From Clarireedia homoeocarpa (taxonomy: Eukaryota > Ascomycota > Leotiomycetes > Helotiales > Rutstroemiaceae): DNA of 64,000 nucleotides. Both the position numbers and the translations under genes were made by a program. The stretch spans positions 1,054,001-1,118,000 of the forward strand of contig LNKV01000002.1 in NCBI GenBank assembly GCA_001465935.1, read 5' to 3'. The notes under the pieces were generated by a model. That model searched no databases and was not told the DNA's origin. It saw nothing but the letters and a program-made list of their open reading frames with translations. Positions 49,101-59,075 of this stretch are shown here, piece by piece. Positions within the stretch are counted from its first letter, which is position 1, and each line of letters opens with the position of its first letter.

Positions 49101-50919
49101 AAGTCGAAATATACAAGTTCTCACTGTATCAGTGGATAGCCGTTGTGCATACACATTGCCAAGATATATACATGTGTACGTGCATGTACGCAAGAAGGAA
49201 GGAATAAAAGAAGGAAAGAAAACAAAACAAAGGAATGAGTAATTAGATTAAGGGTCTGTCTGACAGCAGCGGCGGGAGCAGTAGCAGCAACATGCAGAAA
49301 AATTAGCTCAGCTAAAGAGAGCACAAGGCCGAGCGTTAAAACAAGTGACGTGAAGGACAATAGATGTAAAAGCAAGTGATCGATCGAAGATATCGGATCT
49401 GCAGCTGTCCAACGGGTATGAAAGCATACCAAGACATCTAGATCACGATATACACATAAGGGCCGGCTAGCTCTACCGAATTATGAGTGCAGAAGAATTC
49501 GATGCCTATACGACTGACTCTACATGAATGTAGCACCAAAATATCAAGATATTCCCACAGCAAGCAGAAAAGAGATACCAAGCAATCTAGACCACGATTC
49601 AATTACCAAAAACCTTCCCCCTTTTCATTCATGCAACTCAACCACTGCCAGCAACTGCAACCCCTATGCATACATATATGCATATCCATCTCTCTCTTAT
49701 ACCTGCCCACTCATCCATTGATTCGAAGACGCAGAATGCAGCAGCACTGGCAATCAGTCACCACCACAACTGCCATTCCTTCCCATCATATGACGTCCTA
49801 TCCTGCGGCATACCAAGAAAGAAAGAAAAAAAAAAAAAAACGAATACCTCAGCCAACCACTCAGCTCACCTCCCCTCCCCTCCTACACCTACCTCTTCTC
49901 TCCCCCTCTCCAGCCAAACCAGCATAAGAAAACACCACCCAGCCCAGCCGCAAGCACATCCATTCCATCCATTCCATGCATCCCTACACCCCTAAACCGC
50001 CCGCCCACCCATATACCTCCAATCCTGCATCTACCCGTCGTGCATGCCGACTTACATCATACACGCAGCCATCCACAACCAAACAACCCGCCCACCTGCC
50101 CATCTAAAACAGCCATCACTTACGTAGCTAGACCATACACACTCCCACCTAGAGTAAAGCCAAAAGAACAGAAGCCCAAGTCATCATTTGCCGACCGACA
50201 TACTTGGCACAGAAAAGCCCATTCATCAGCTACGGCACAACCGTGCCGAAAACGTGTACTACATACAATACAGCCTGTTCGGCGAGCATTCTCCAGTACA
50301 GTGCATAGAATGATGGTATGGTTTGACTTCCACTTGGAATCCCACCATTTACAGGAACTCCTCCAAAAAGGCACATTCCCCGGCTTCACTCAAAAAGACA
50401 TCACACGACACAAGAATTGATCCGAGAGAGAAACGTTTGAGAGGTGCAAATTTAATACCTCTATTTCGCGATTTTATTTGAAATCAACTAGAGCCATAAG
50501 TAAAAAAAAGTCCACCAAGAGGTTGCAAAAGTCGACAAAGTTGATACTGTAACTCAAGGAAATTCGTAATGCGGCGAGGCTATCCATCCGGTCCTTCCAT
50601 CCACCCAGTCGTTCAATCATTTAATCATTTAATTCCCCATTCGTCTACCCGCCCATCCGCCCATCCATTAGTTCAAAGACTACGGAGATAGATCCATCGA
50701 ACGCCATCCTTGAAAGCGCCCTAATATGTAATAAGCAACCTGTACTTCCCCTTAACCATCGTAAATGTAAACAAAGCGGCCCGTTTACGAGTTTCAATAC
50801 TCCACTACATCCCTTATTCCCTAGATATTTCCCAAGTGTCGTTATTCCCACGCGTTAATCAGATAAACCAGTCTTTCTAAAGTCCAACTCAATATGTCGT
50901 TCGTGTTTGTGCTCCGAGC
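46106..50919. other. 4.8-kb gene-free, pyrimidine-rich spacer
   Basis: The plus strand is C/T-rich in long stretches (46300-46800, 49600-50110), producing open frames with low-complexity Ser/Pro/His/Thr translations that I do not take as genes. It also holds an A14 run near 49830. The left end is the promoter of the cysteine-rich gene and the right end the 3' UTR of the FHA gene. Confidence 0.45.
46228..46233 (-). promoter_or_regulatory. TATA box of the cysteine-rich gene
   Basis: TATATA about 125 bp upstream of the ATG at 46105, a plausible distance for a fungal core promoter. Confidence 0.4.
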
Positions 50920-53495
50920 TTATTGAAAGTCTGGTGCTGTGGCAACCAATACTCCAAAAACGCTAGTCGCAGCTGCTACCGCTCCAATGGCAGCATAGCC
51001 AAAAGCTTCAGCAAACTTTCTCATCTTCGGCCTCTTGGCAGGACGAAGCTCAAAGTCGCGAGTGAGTGCGACAGGAGCATCAATTTCCATTGTGTTAATA
51101 AGATCCGAGGATTCAGGAACGGAGCTGGCTGTGGCGCTCGGCTTCTCAGTTGAATTGCATGCCTCGACAGATGATGCCCATGTGCGGACCTCATGTCCTA
51201 GAACCCCAGAGATTTCCTCTGCTTTACGTTTAGTAGACCTGCCGTTTGGGGAGGAGCCATCAATAATATCGTCGATACGAAGACCCGACCGGACTGGATT
51301 CTTCTCTAGAACCGGGCTTTCTGGTGCACAAGAAGATGCATCCGAGCTAAAGTAGTACGGATGTACGCGAGTGGATGATTCTGCTAATATTGTAAGTAAG
51401 AGATGCCAAGAATTTTGGTATGGGTATCTATCTGGGAGCTTACCGGGTGATGATTCCATCATATCTTTGTACTCGGCAGAACTGTTGTAATCATCAGAGG
51501 TATCCAGCCGGCGCCGGGGACTGAGGATGACGCTTTCGGTTGGAGCAAATCGAACTGATCGGACTGGCCTGACAGGTGCTTCAGGGACAGGAGGCGGCAC
51601 ATTATTGGTGTCTTCTGGGTCGCTAGCGTGAGCTTGTAGTCTGGCTCGATTATCCTCTCTGGCTTGAAAGAAGGCGTGCTTTCCGGTCTTGTCACCCAAG
51701 GATTTGGTAGTAGGTACACTGCTCGAGTGCTCATCAGTTCCGGACATGGATGTATCAGCTGTGCAGCTACCTGCCACAGCACCTTTAACCATTGCTGCGT
51801 CGGAGGGACTGGGCTGTCGGTCGAGACTTTGATAAGGTGAGAACCATGGACGGCCCCATTGAGGGCTCATAGCTGAGTCATTGATCCTCGGAGCATTGGA
51901 CAATGAAAGAAAGCTGTGGGACCATGGACCAGACGGGGCACCAGTGCCATCATGGCTTGATTGTTCGGCGTTATTTTCAACAAAGGGATCGACAGGTGCA
52001 TTTTCAAGTAATCCATCATCTATCATTGCTCGGATACCTTCTTGATTAGCCTCGTAGAGACTAATTTCGCTTCCGCCATCATCGTCGTCGTGGCCGCACA
52101 TCTGGATATCGTCTTCGGCGGCCTCTAGGCGTGTTCGCACATGAGACTCTGGAATATCTATGTTCTCATATGGTGGGCGAGTCTGCCAGGTGACTGCTGG
52201 GACGTCTTGTCGCGCAGTGACGGAAGGAGCTGGTGATGAGAAGGCTGAGGATGAGAAGGCTGAGGACGATGCCATTTCTATTTCTCCTTGTTCGTTCTGC
52301 GATTCGACGTTGTCATGTCTTGAAGAAACTTTAGGCATCTCTTGGTATACATCACAGGAACTGTCTGTCATAATTTCGTCCTCGTCTAAGCCAGATGAAG
52401 AGAGCAACTCGTCCTCGCTTAGAGGCTCGTCTACATGTGGGGTATCAATGTCGGAATCCGAATCAGTGTCCAACTGCACGGCAACAATATGCTCGGGAGA
52501 TTGTCGATGTAATTGTTGGAGACTGATTTCTGGGGGTGGAGCAGCTGCGATATGCTGAACCTTTTCCTTAACAGGGGTAGCGATGGAAGTTGGGCCAAGA
52601 TTAAGATTCTTGGGCGTATCGTCTCCCGTCAAATCAATAGCCTCAATGGAGCGAGACGTCTTGGGCCGGACACTCTCAATAGATACGTCATCTCCACTAC
52701 AACGCGCCCCAGTGATTTCGACGCTAAAATTAGACTCTTCGTCTTCTTCGTCGGAAGAATCGGGAACTGAGTAGCTTCTTGATTTCCTACCAGAATACAG
52801 CATAAGTAGATGATATATCAATAAGCAAAAGGGCTATGCTTACATCCATGGAGTGACTTCGTAGAACACCTTGAAAGAACAGGCTGGGAAGGACTCGAAG
52901 CCACGTCTGACTTCGTTACCGAACACGACAGTGTCTCCATTGCCGAGAAGTTCCGAACCATTGTGCAACTTTTGTCCATTCACAAAGGTGCCATGCATGG
53001 AGTTGGTATCTTGAATGGTGATGGCCTGCACAAAGTTAGTTTTTGTAGTTGGAGATGGTTCCAGTTGTTGCCTTACATGAGTGAACTTGTTGAATGCAAT
53101 CTCGGCATGGTTGCGGGACATGACAGGACTGTCGAACCAAGCATTATCTGCAGCTCCCAACAAACCCTTGAGCACACTCTTTGAAGCTCTTCCGATTTTG
53201 ATCGAAGATTTGTTAGGATTCAAGTTGATGACTCGCTCCGCAGGCTTGATGTCGGCGTTCAAGGCTCGTAGAGTGATGCTAACTAAGATCTTGTTAGTGT
53301 GAAGTGATAGAAACCTAGCAGCACATTAAGGTAAATGCACGAAGAAAAGTGAGGAGATGAGAAGGTGTTGACGACCCAAGAATCTATGGCAGATTCACGA
53401 CTCGTTGCAAGGTATTGTGTGAAGACTCATATCTCGAGCCTCGCCTTTCTGGAGGGGGATAAAGATCGGGGGCCGAACGTACCTTGATGAGACAT
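50920..53495 (-). CDS. FHA-domain protein with C-terminal membrane tail
   Basis: Five exons: 53495..53483 (13 nt), 53282..53077, 53025..52844, 52786..51444 and 51383..50920, giving 735 residues. FHA domain about 6-131: G35-R36, S60-R-N-H63 and HGTFVNG (84-90) are the phosphothreonine-binding signatures. Then comes a long acidic, Ser-rich disordered region with SVPDSSDEEDEE, two SIE(S/A)-type motifs and EAIDLTGDD, an acidic hydrophobic motif resembling SUMO-interacting or VP16-like segments. The last about 29 residues form one hydrophobic, Ala/Val-rich helix, typical of a tail anchor. The FHA plus tail-anchor layout recalls SLMAP/PRO45 and Far9/Far10, but no coiled coil is seen here. The first exon encodes only MSHQ and is the least certain join. 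Confidence 0.83.
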
Positions 53496-54912
53496 ATCGG
53501 CGGGTTATTTTTTTTAGAGCACAAAGACTTGTCTCGTGGTCTTGGAGTGTCTCGTAATTGTGCAATAGCGTGTATGTAATTCTCTCACAAAAATATTCGA
53601 GGATATATTGCACAACTTGTGGTTGTGAAGAGTGAGTTGAGCGGCTGACTGTATGAAACACGACGACCAGGCCCAGGGTTTATTTATGGCGCGTGGGGCG
53701 TTCCGGAGGGGATCGCGATGTCTCGATAAGCCCTATGACGGAGTGCAAGTACGAGCAAATGCAGGAGGAGATAGCCGACTGTAGCTATTCCCACAAATGA
53801 CGTTGTGCTGGCGGAGGAGTTCGGTGGTATGCGACTGTGCACGTTGAGGAGCTGGCGGGTTCGTTGTTGTTGTGAAGCGTCGTGAGGGCGAGGGGAGGTG
53901 AGCGGGAGGAGTGAAATGAAAGGGGAAGGAGGGGTTTGAGTGTGGTCAGACGGAGAATGGAGAAGGGAATGGAGAATGGAGATAGGTGGGCACACCGGGG
54001 CGAGGGCACGTTTGGTCAGGCAGATAGGCAGCTATGGCCAACATCCATAGGGGACGCTAGAGCAGGAGAGCGCAGTGGTTGGCGCAGTGGATGGCGGCGC
54101 ACTGGTAGACTCGCGTTGGTGAGCTGATGAACCACGCAGTATATCCAATAGTTCGGTCGTAGTCGGATCGATCAGGAAAAGTCGCTCGGATAGCCTGAAA
54201 GGAATGCAGCAGCGGTGCCGGTGCGGTGCAGTGTGGTTCGATGCCTCGGATATCAGGCAGCGATGGAGCCGTTCCAATCCCGTGCCGTGGGTGCCCTGTG
54301 TGCCGGTGCTCCTGTGCTCTCCACCTGTCAAGCCCTGTCTGCCTGTGTCTTGGCCGGTGTCTTGCTGCCTTGGGTTGCCGTCGGTCGGGAGTGATACATA
54401 CGAGGATGCGAGAAAACTTCCCCTGATTTCTTTTTATGTTCTTCCGCCTCACTATTTTGGGCACTACCTTGGGGTTGCCCGGCCACTCCGCTGCATGTTT
54501 ACCATTCGCCCACCGCTGGCCCGTTCTCGCCCTTCGCCTTAGGAGCAGGGCAAAATTCGCAGGCTGGAAGTGGATCTACGTGGGTGGGGACAAAGTGCCT
54601 GTGTACATACATGAGTATGTACGGAAGTACAGCTCGGAAGGATTAGACAGCTAACGAGATGGCTGCAGCGACTTGCACAGTGCGCACGCCGGTGACCTAA
54701 TCACCCCCTTATCGTCTTATCGTAGTGGCCCCTGAGGCCTATGAGATGCAGCGGTTGGGCTCAGGTGTGTGCCAGTGCCCACTCACGTCAGGGCCATCCT
54801 CCCGTAACAACTGGGAAGAGGGAAAGAGTGGGAACAGTGGAGTGGAAGAGTGGAACACCACGATACGACGTGCTTACTACAGGAGAACACTGGCATACTT
54901 GAAGACCAGCAT

Positions 54913-55024
54913 ACTAGAACGACCAGGAAACTAGAACCAGGAAACTAGAACGACCAGGAAACTAGAACCAGGAAACTAGAACCAGGAAGCTAGCACCAGC
55001 AAACTAGAACCAGGAAGCTAGAAA
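54913..55024. repeat. Minisatellite, 15-19 bp units around ACCAGGAAACTAGAA
   Basis: About seven copies of ACCAGGAAACTAGAA, some extended by CG or altered (GGAAGCTAG, AGCAAACTAG). The length heterogeneity of the unit implies several slippage or unequal-exchange events. Confidence 0.85.
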
Positions 55025-55125
55025 CTACGTCGTGCTTACATAATATCCATCCTCCCTGTCCTGTGATGCACATTTCTTCCATTTGGTCCGGCGGGCAAAA
55101 CCAACAAAACCCGTCCTTTGGAACC

Positions 55126-55183
55126 CAAGCACCAAGCACCAAGCACCAAGCACCAAGCACCAAGCACCAAGCACCAAGCACCG
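55126..55183. repeat. Minisatellite, 7-bp unit CAAGCAC
   Basis: About eight near-perfect tandem copies of CAAGCAC, ending with one variant (CGAGCAT). It lies about 290 bp before the IFRD ATG. Confidence 0.9.
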
Positions 55184-55474
55184 AGCATACAAAGACAACC
55201 AGCCATCACGAGCTTCCCCGTCCCAGTTCATATGACAATTTTACAGTCCATATGGGAATTTTGTCCACCTATATATCCAGAGCCATTTCCGACACATGGA
55301 CGAAGTCGTATCTGCCTATTCAAAGCACAACCCCGCACACATATCAATAACATCCGAAGATATATTCTTCCAACACCACAACGCCACAACACCACAACAT
55401 CACAACATCATATCATCATCAAACCATACCACAACACCTCCATAACATCGCAGCATCCTTAGCCACCATTCAAA

Positions 55475-56995
55475 ATGAGGGAACGCAAATTGAAATCACT
55501 CCTCGAGCCTTCCAAGACCATTTCGAGAAAACAACAGTCGCGCGCTGCTTCAGGCATTTCCTCAGTCAATCATTCCCGTTTAGCCTCGACAACTGCTAGT
55601 CGCCACGGCTCCGATGATGAAAGTGGAAACATGAGCGAGGGTACTGCTTACAGGTAAGATGGGCTCGGAAGCATGTGGCGCAAGGATATGAACACTCCAA
55701 CTAACATACAAACAGTGCAAATTCTATCGATAACCTACATCAGAATGCTCCGGAAGAGACTGGTCAACCTTGGGAGCAAGAGTTGAGCGACCGTATAGAA
55801 GAGATCATAAATCGAAAGAGGAGTACGAACCGGGGTAGAGAGCTTTGTCTTGCGGCATACAATTACTACTTGATGAGCCATTATTGCCACGACGAGATAG
55901 AGGGGAAGACCGAGGAATTGTATCCAGCTTTGTTCAAAAGTACCAGAGAGGATGCGGAAGAGAAGGAAGCCTGTCTTGCTTTACGAGGTAAGACTTATAC
56001 CATTTGGATGTGTGCGATATATTCCTAACCTTTGCCACAGCCATCGCCATCACCATCATAACTGTTAACCCTGGGGAGACATACGACACCATCTACGAAT
56101 CACTGAAACGTATCCTTGACAAAGCACAATATGAAAATGTCAAGGCTGCAGCAATTCGTACTCTCTCTACATTAGCGACTTACGGTGGCGCCTCTGAATC
56201 CGAAGTCGGCGATTTGATGGACGAATTCGTGGAGATAGTTGAGACGGATGGTAATTCAGTGGACGCTCTCGACAGTGCCGAGGTGGTTACAGCAGCTTGT
56301 GAAGAATGGGGTGCCTTGGCCACTGTGCTCGACGACTTACAAGACAAATCGGATGCAGCCGTGGAAGCATTCATAGGCCAACTAGAGAGCTCTTCAACAT
56401 CGGTGCAAATCGCCGCTGGAGAAAATATCGCCCTGATCGCCGAGAAGAGCTATAGTCCCCGAGAACAAGACGACGAACTCCCGGGTAGCGACGAGGCAAT
56501 CGACGACAGAGATTGTCTTGTGGACCATAGCTTCGTCAAACGTTATGAGCCATTCCGCCAAAAGAACGAGCTAATAGATACTCTCACACAGCTAAAACGA
56601 GAATCCTCGAAGAGCATCTCCAAAAAAGACAAGAAAAGCCTTCACTCGACCTTTAGAGATGTCTTAACCACAGTCGAGCATCCAACATGGGGTCCCAAAT
56701 ATCATTCAGACCTCAATCCGCTCACCGGTCGAGCCATAGGCTCTAGGATGACAGTTCGAATCCATAGCACAGGATATATGAAGATTGATAAGTGGTGGAA
56801 GCTGGTCAGACTTCAAGCATTGAGGAGAACTCTAGGTGGTGGATTTCTCACTCATTATCAAGAGAACAATGTTGTCTTTGAGGCTCTTCCGTAAGTATCC
56901 TTTTATTATTTAACTTGAAGAACTATCGGCTGACGAGATATCTATCTAGTACTATGATATACTGCGATGACATCAGACTTGCGATGAGATTTTAA
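55475..56995 (+). CDS. IFRD-family (interferon-related developmental regulator) protein
   Basis: Armadillo/HEAT-like protein; animal IFRD1/2 act in transcription and ribosome recycling, and the fungal role is unclear. Exons: 55475..55653, 55716..55987, 56041..56890 and probably 56950..56995, giving 448 residues. The N-terminus is Ser/Arg-rich (SRAASGISSVNHS). The IFRD domain follows: QELSDRIEEIINRKRS, GRELCLAAYNYYLMSHYC, LRAIAITIITVNPGETYD, EEWGALATVLDD, and near the end KKDKKSLHSTFRDVLTTVE and LRRTLGGGFLTHYQENNVVFEALP. The C-terminus is uncertain: the last exon given adds TMIYCDDIRLAMRF, while an alternative acceptor at 57006 would read HHVRDKAHKSSGQLL and run to 57268. Confidence 0.85.
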
Positions 56996-57888
56996 AACCA
57001 TCATAGACACCACGTGCGAGACAAAGCCCACAAATCCAGTGGTCAATTGTTGATGGCCGCACGATTATCCTTTTTACAGTTTCGGGTCTTCTATACAACG
57101 GCGTTCAACCGGTTCATGGCATGGGAAAAGTTCTTCGGCAACAAGATTTGTTGTAATGGTTTCCTGGTGGCCGATGGGAAAGAATGGTGGGGTTTTGATT
57201 TTTCATCAGGTTATTTGTCTGTATCAGAAACATCTTTAGTCAATTGTATTTTCGCAATTCTCTCTTGAAGACAGATTGGTCCAGTAGTATGGCATGGTAT
57301 CTGAGGGTCTACGGTCAGGATAGGATGGGAGGTCACCGTCTGTTTTGTTTCGTTTGGTCTGGTTTTTAGACAGTGTATACAAAGAAGTAAGATTACAATT
57401 CATCATTCTTATCCATTGAATTTCCCAGTATCCTTCGGTCTTTGGTCTCGTTCTCGTGAAATCTTCTTTCATTTGTTGTTCGTGTTGCATTCGCTTCTAA
57501 ACAATCATCCTTCCTGCCCATCCATCTACTCGGCGCCTCTCTTCACTCACTCACTCACTCACATCCCGAATCCTGCTCCATCTTCCTTTTCCCTTTCTTT
57601 CTTTCTCTCTCTCTTTCTTTTTCTTACTCACATCTGTATCCATATTTGTAAGATGAAATATAACTTGATTGATTTCTATCCAAACTACAGAAAATGGTAA
57701 CTATTTATAGGTATTCCAAATAAGTTCTTATAACTCCTGGGTTACACCATTCTAATAGCATATTACACAGGCGAATGGGAATGTAACTTACGAGATACAG
57801 GAGCCATTCACTTCTACAATATCTATATCTATATATCCACACTTTCTAGATGCTAATCCTACACATACACACAAACTTGCCCTCCCAC

Positions 57889-57962
57889 CCCATCCATCCA
57901 TCCATCTACTTGTCCTCCCATCCCAACCTTCCCTCCCTCCATCCCTCCATCCCTCTCCCTAC
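57889..57962. repeat. CCAT/CCCT tetranucleotide-rich tract
   Basis: Repeated CCAT and CCCT words (CCATCCATCCATCC, CCCTCCCTCCATCCCTCC) interrupted by unique sequence. Simple-sequence origin. Confidence 0.75.
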
Positions 57963-58127
57963 AGCAAGACCAAGACCAAAATCAAGACCAAAACCAGAAC
58001 TACACACTACACACTACCGACCAGCCGTCAAACCAGTCAAAATGGTCCTTGGTTTGATAGCATAGTAGTACTGCGTCGTCGGACTCGGAGTTTGAACTCC
58101 CAATATCACTTCACAAATATCGGTAAA

Positions 58128-58318
58128 CTTTGTACTGTACAGTATTTAGACAAAAAATCCCACCTAGCCGGTTCTCAGCTTAACTGAGAGCTTGAGTACC
58201 GCTGCTGAGCGCTCGTGTACCGCTGCTGAGCGCTCGTGTACCGCTGCTGAGCGCTCGTGTACCTCTCTCTTACTTAGTCTAGCTGAGAACCCGACGTACT
58301 GTGCTGTACTGTACATAG
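58128..58318. mobile_element. MITE-like inverted-arm element with internal 21-bp repeats
   Basis: Outer arms CTTTGTACTGTACAG (58128-58142) and the reverse complement of 58304-58318 match at 13 of 15 positions. Inner arms GGTTCTCAGCT (58170-58180, first G at 58170) and AGCTGAGAACC (58281-58291) match exactly over 11 bp. Between them sits a 21-bp tandem repeat. No coding capacity and no clear target-site duplication was found, so a non-autonomous transposon is one reading and a simple cruciform-forming sequence another. Confidence 0.4.
58197..58259. repeat. Three perfect copies of a 21-bp repeat
   Basis: Unit TACCGCTGCTGAGCGCTCGT plus G, at 58197-58217, 58218-58238 and 58239-58259. Each unit contains the palindrome GAGCGCTC. 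Antisense it would encode HERSAAV repeats, but no gene supports this. Confidence 0.9.
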
Positions 58319-58489
58319 TCCCAGACTCAAAAAGGTCGTTAATATGAAAAATCAATCAACTACCAACCAGCTCCTTCACAAGATTACTTACTCACTATAC
58401 TATAACTATAACGATAACTATCCTATACCATACGATACATACCACACTACACCACCGGTACATTTCGTGAATACAAAGTACATATAGTG

Positions 58490-58523
58490 CTGAGCTGAGC
58501 CGAGCCGAGCTGAGCCGAGCTGA
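58490..58523. repeat. 5-bp GAGCT/GAGCC microsatellite
   Basis: Seven GAGCY units in tandem, alternating GAGCT and GAGCC. Followed by an A24 run at 58537-58560. Confidence 0.85.
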
Positions 58524-59075
58524 GGATAGGTACGCCAAAAAAAAAAAAAAAAAAAAAAAAGACACTCATGCACTACATGCAAAAAAGGAAGGGGAGCAGA
58601 GGAGTAAGTTTTACGAAAGCTCAAGCTCGTATATGCAGAAATAGAATTGAATAGAAAACTTTCGACTGTAATCTGTAATTAATAGCAGTGGAAGTAAGTA
58701 AGTAATACTTAATTGATATATCTATTTATTTATTTATTTATTCACTGTAGTAGATTAGATTGGGTTGGATTGGATTGGATATATAACGTATAAAATAACT
58801 TTTGTATATACAATGCAATTATCTACAATTCGTTAACTGTCGACGAGTCCTTCTATGTAAGATATGTCCTCCACGAGGAGGAGAAAAAATGCTATGCTAT
58901 GCAAACGGCTGCATTCTATCAGTATACATGACCATATATATCCATACCTGAATTCGTATGGCCTTTTTTCTTTTGGGAAATAACCTATTCAAATGATACC
59001 AACCAACGCCTCATAATCATCCAACCATCCATCTATCCCGTCCGCAACCGATCCAAGTCATATGGGTACCCCAAC

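Larger units (their letters stand above)
53496..55474. other. 2-kb spacer with minisatellites upstream of the IFRD gene
   Basis: Holds the FHA promoter and the IFRD promoter. Two unrelated minisatellites lie at 54913-55024 and 55126-55183, within 600 bp of the IFRD ATG. Open frames at 53936-54542 on both strands are GC-rich chance frames. Confidence 0.5.
56996..59075. other. 2-kb spacer with microsatellites and an inverted-arm element
   Basis: Contains (CACT)n at 57544-57562, CCAT/CCCT-type tracts at 57889-57962, the element at 58128-58318, a GAGCY-type microsatellite at 58490-58523, an A24 run at 58537-58560, and TTTA repeats near 58725-58742. It is convergent between the IFRD and SUR7-family genes. 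The open frame 57014-57268 may be an alternative IFRD 3' exon. Confidence 0.5.

Noticed and set aside
49487..49995. Overlapping open frames rich in His, Pro and Lys
   Set aside because: Two frames are open at once because of C-rich sequence and a poly-A run; no motif.
57014..57268. Independent small gene at 57.0 kb
   Set aside because: Begins with GTG, has no promoter of its own, and is better explained as a possible alternative IFRD 3' exon.
58537..58560. A24 run as the poly-A tail of a retroposed element
   Set aside because: No coding sequence or target-site duplication lies next to it; the 5' neighbour is a GAGCY microsatellite.
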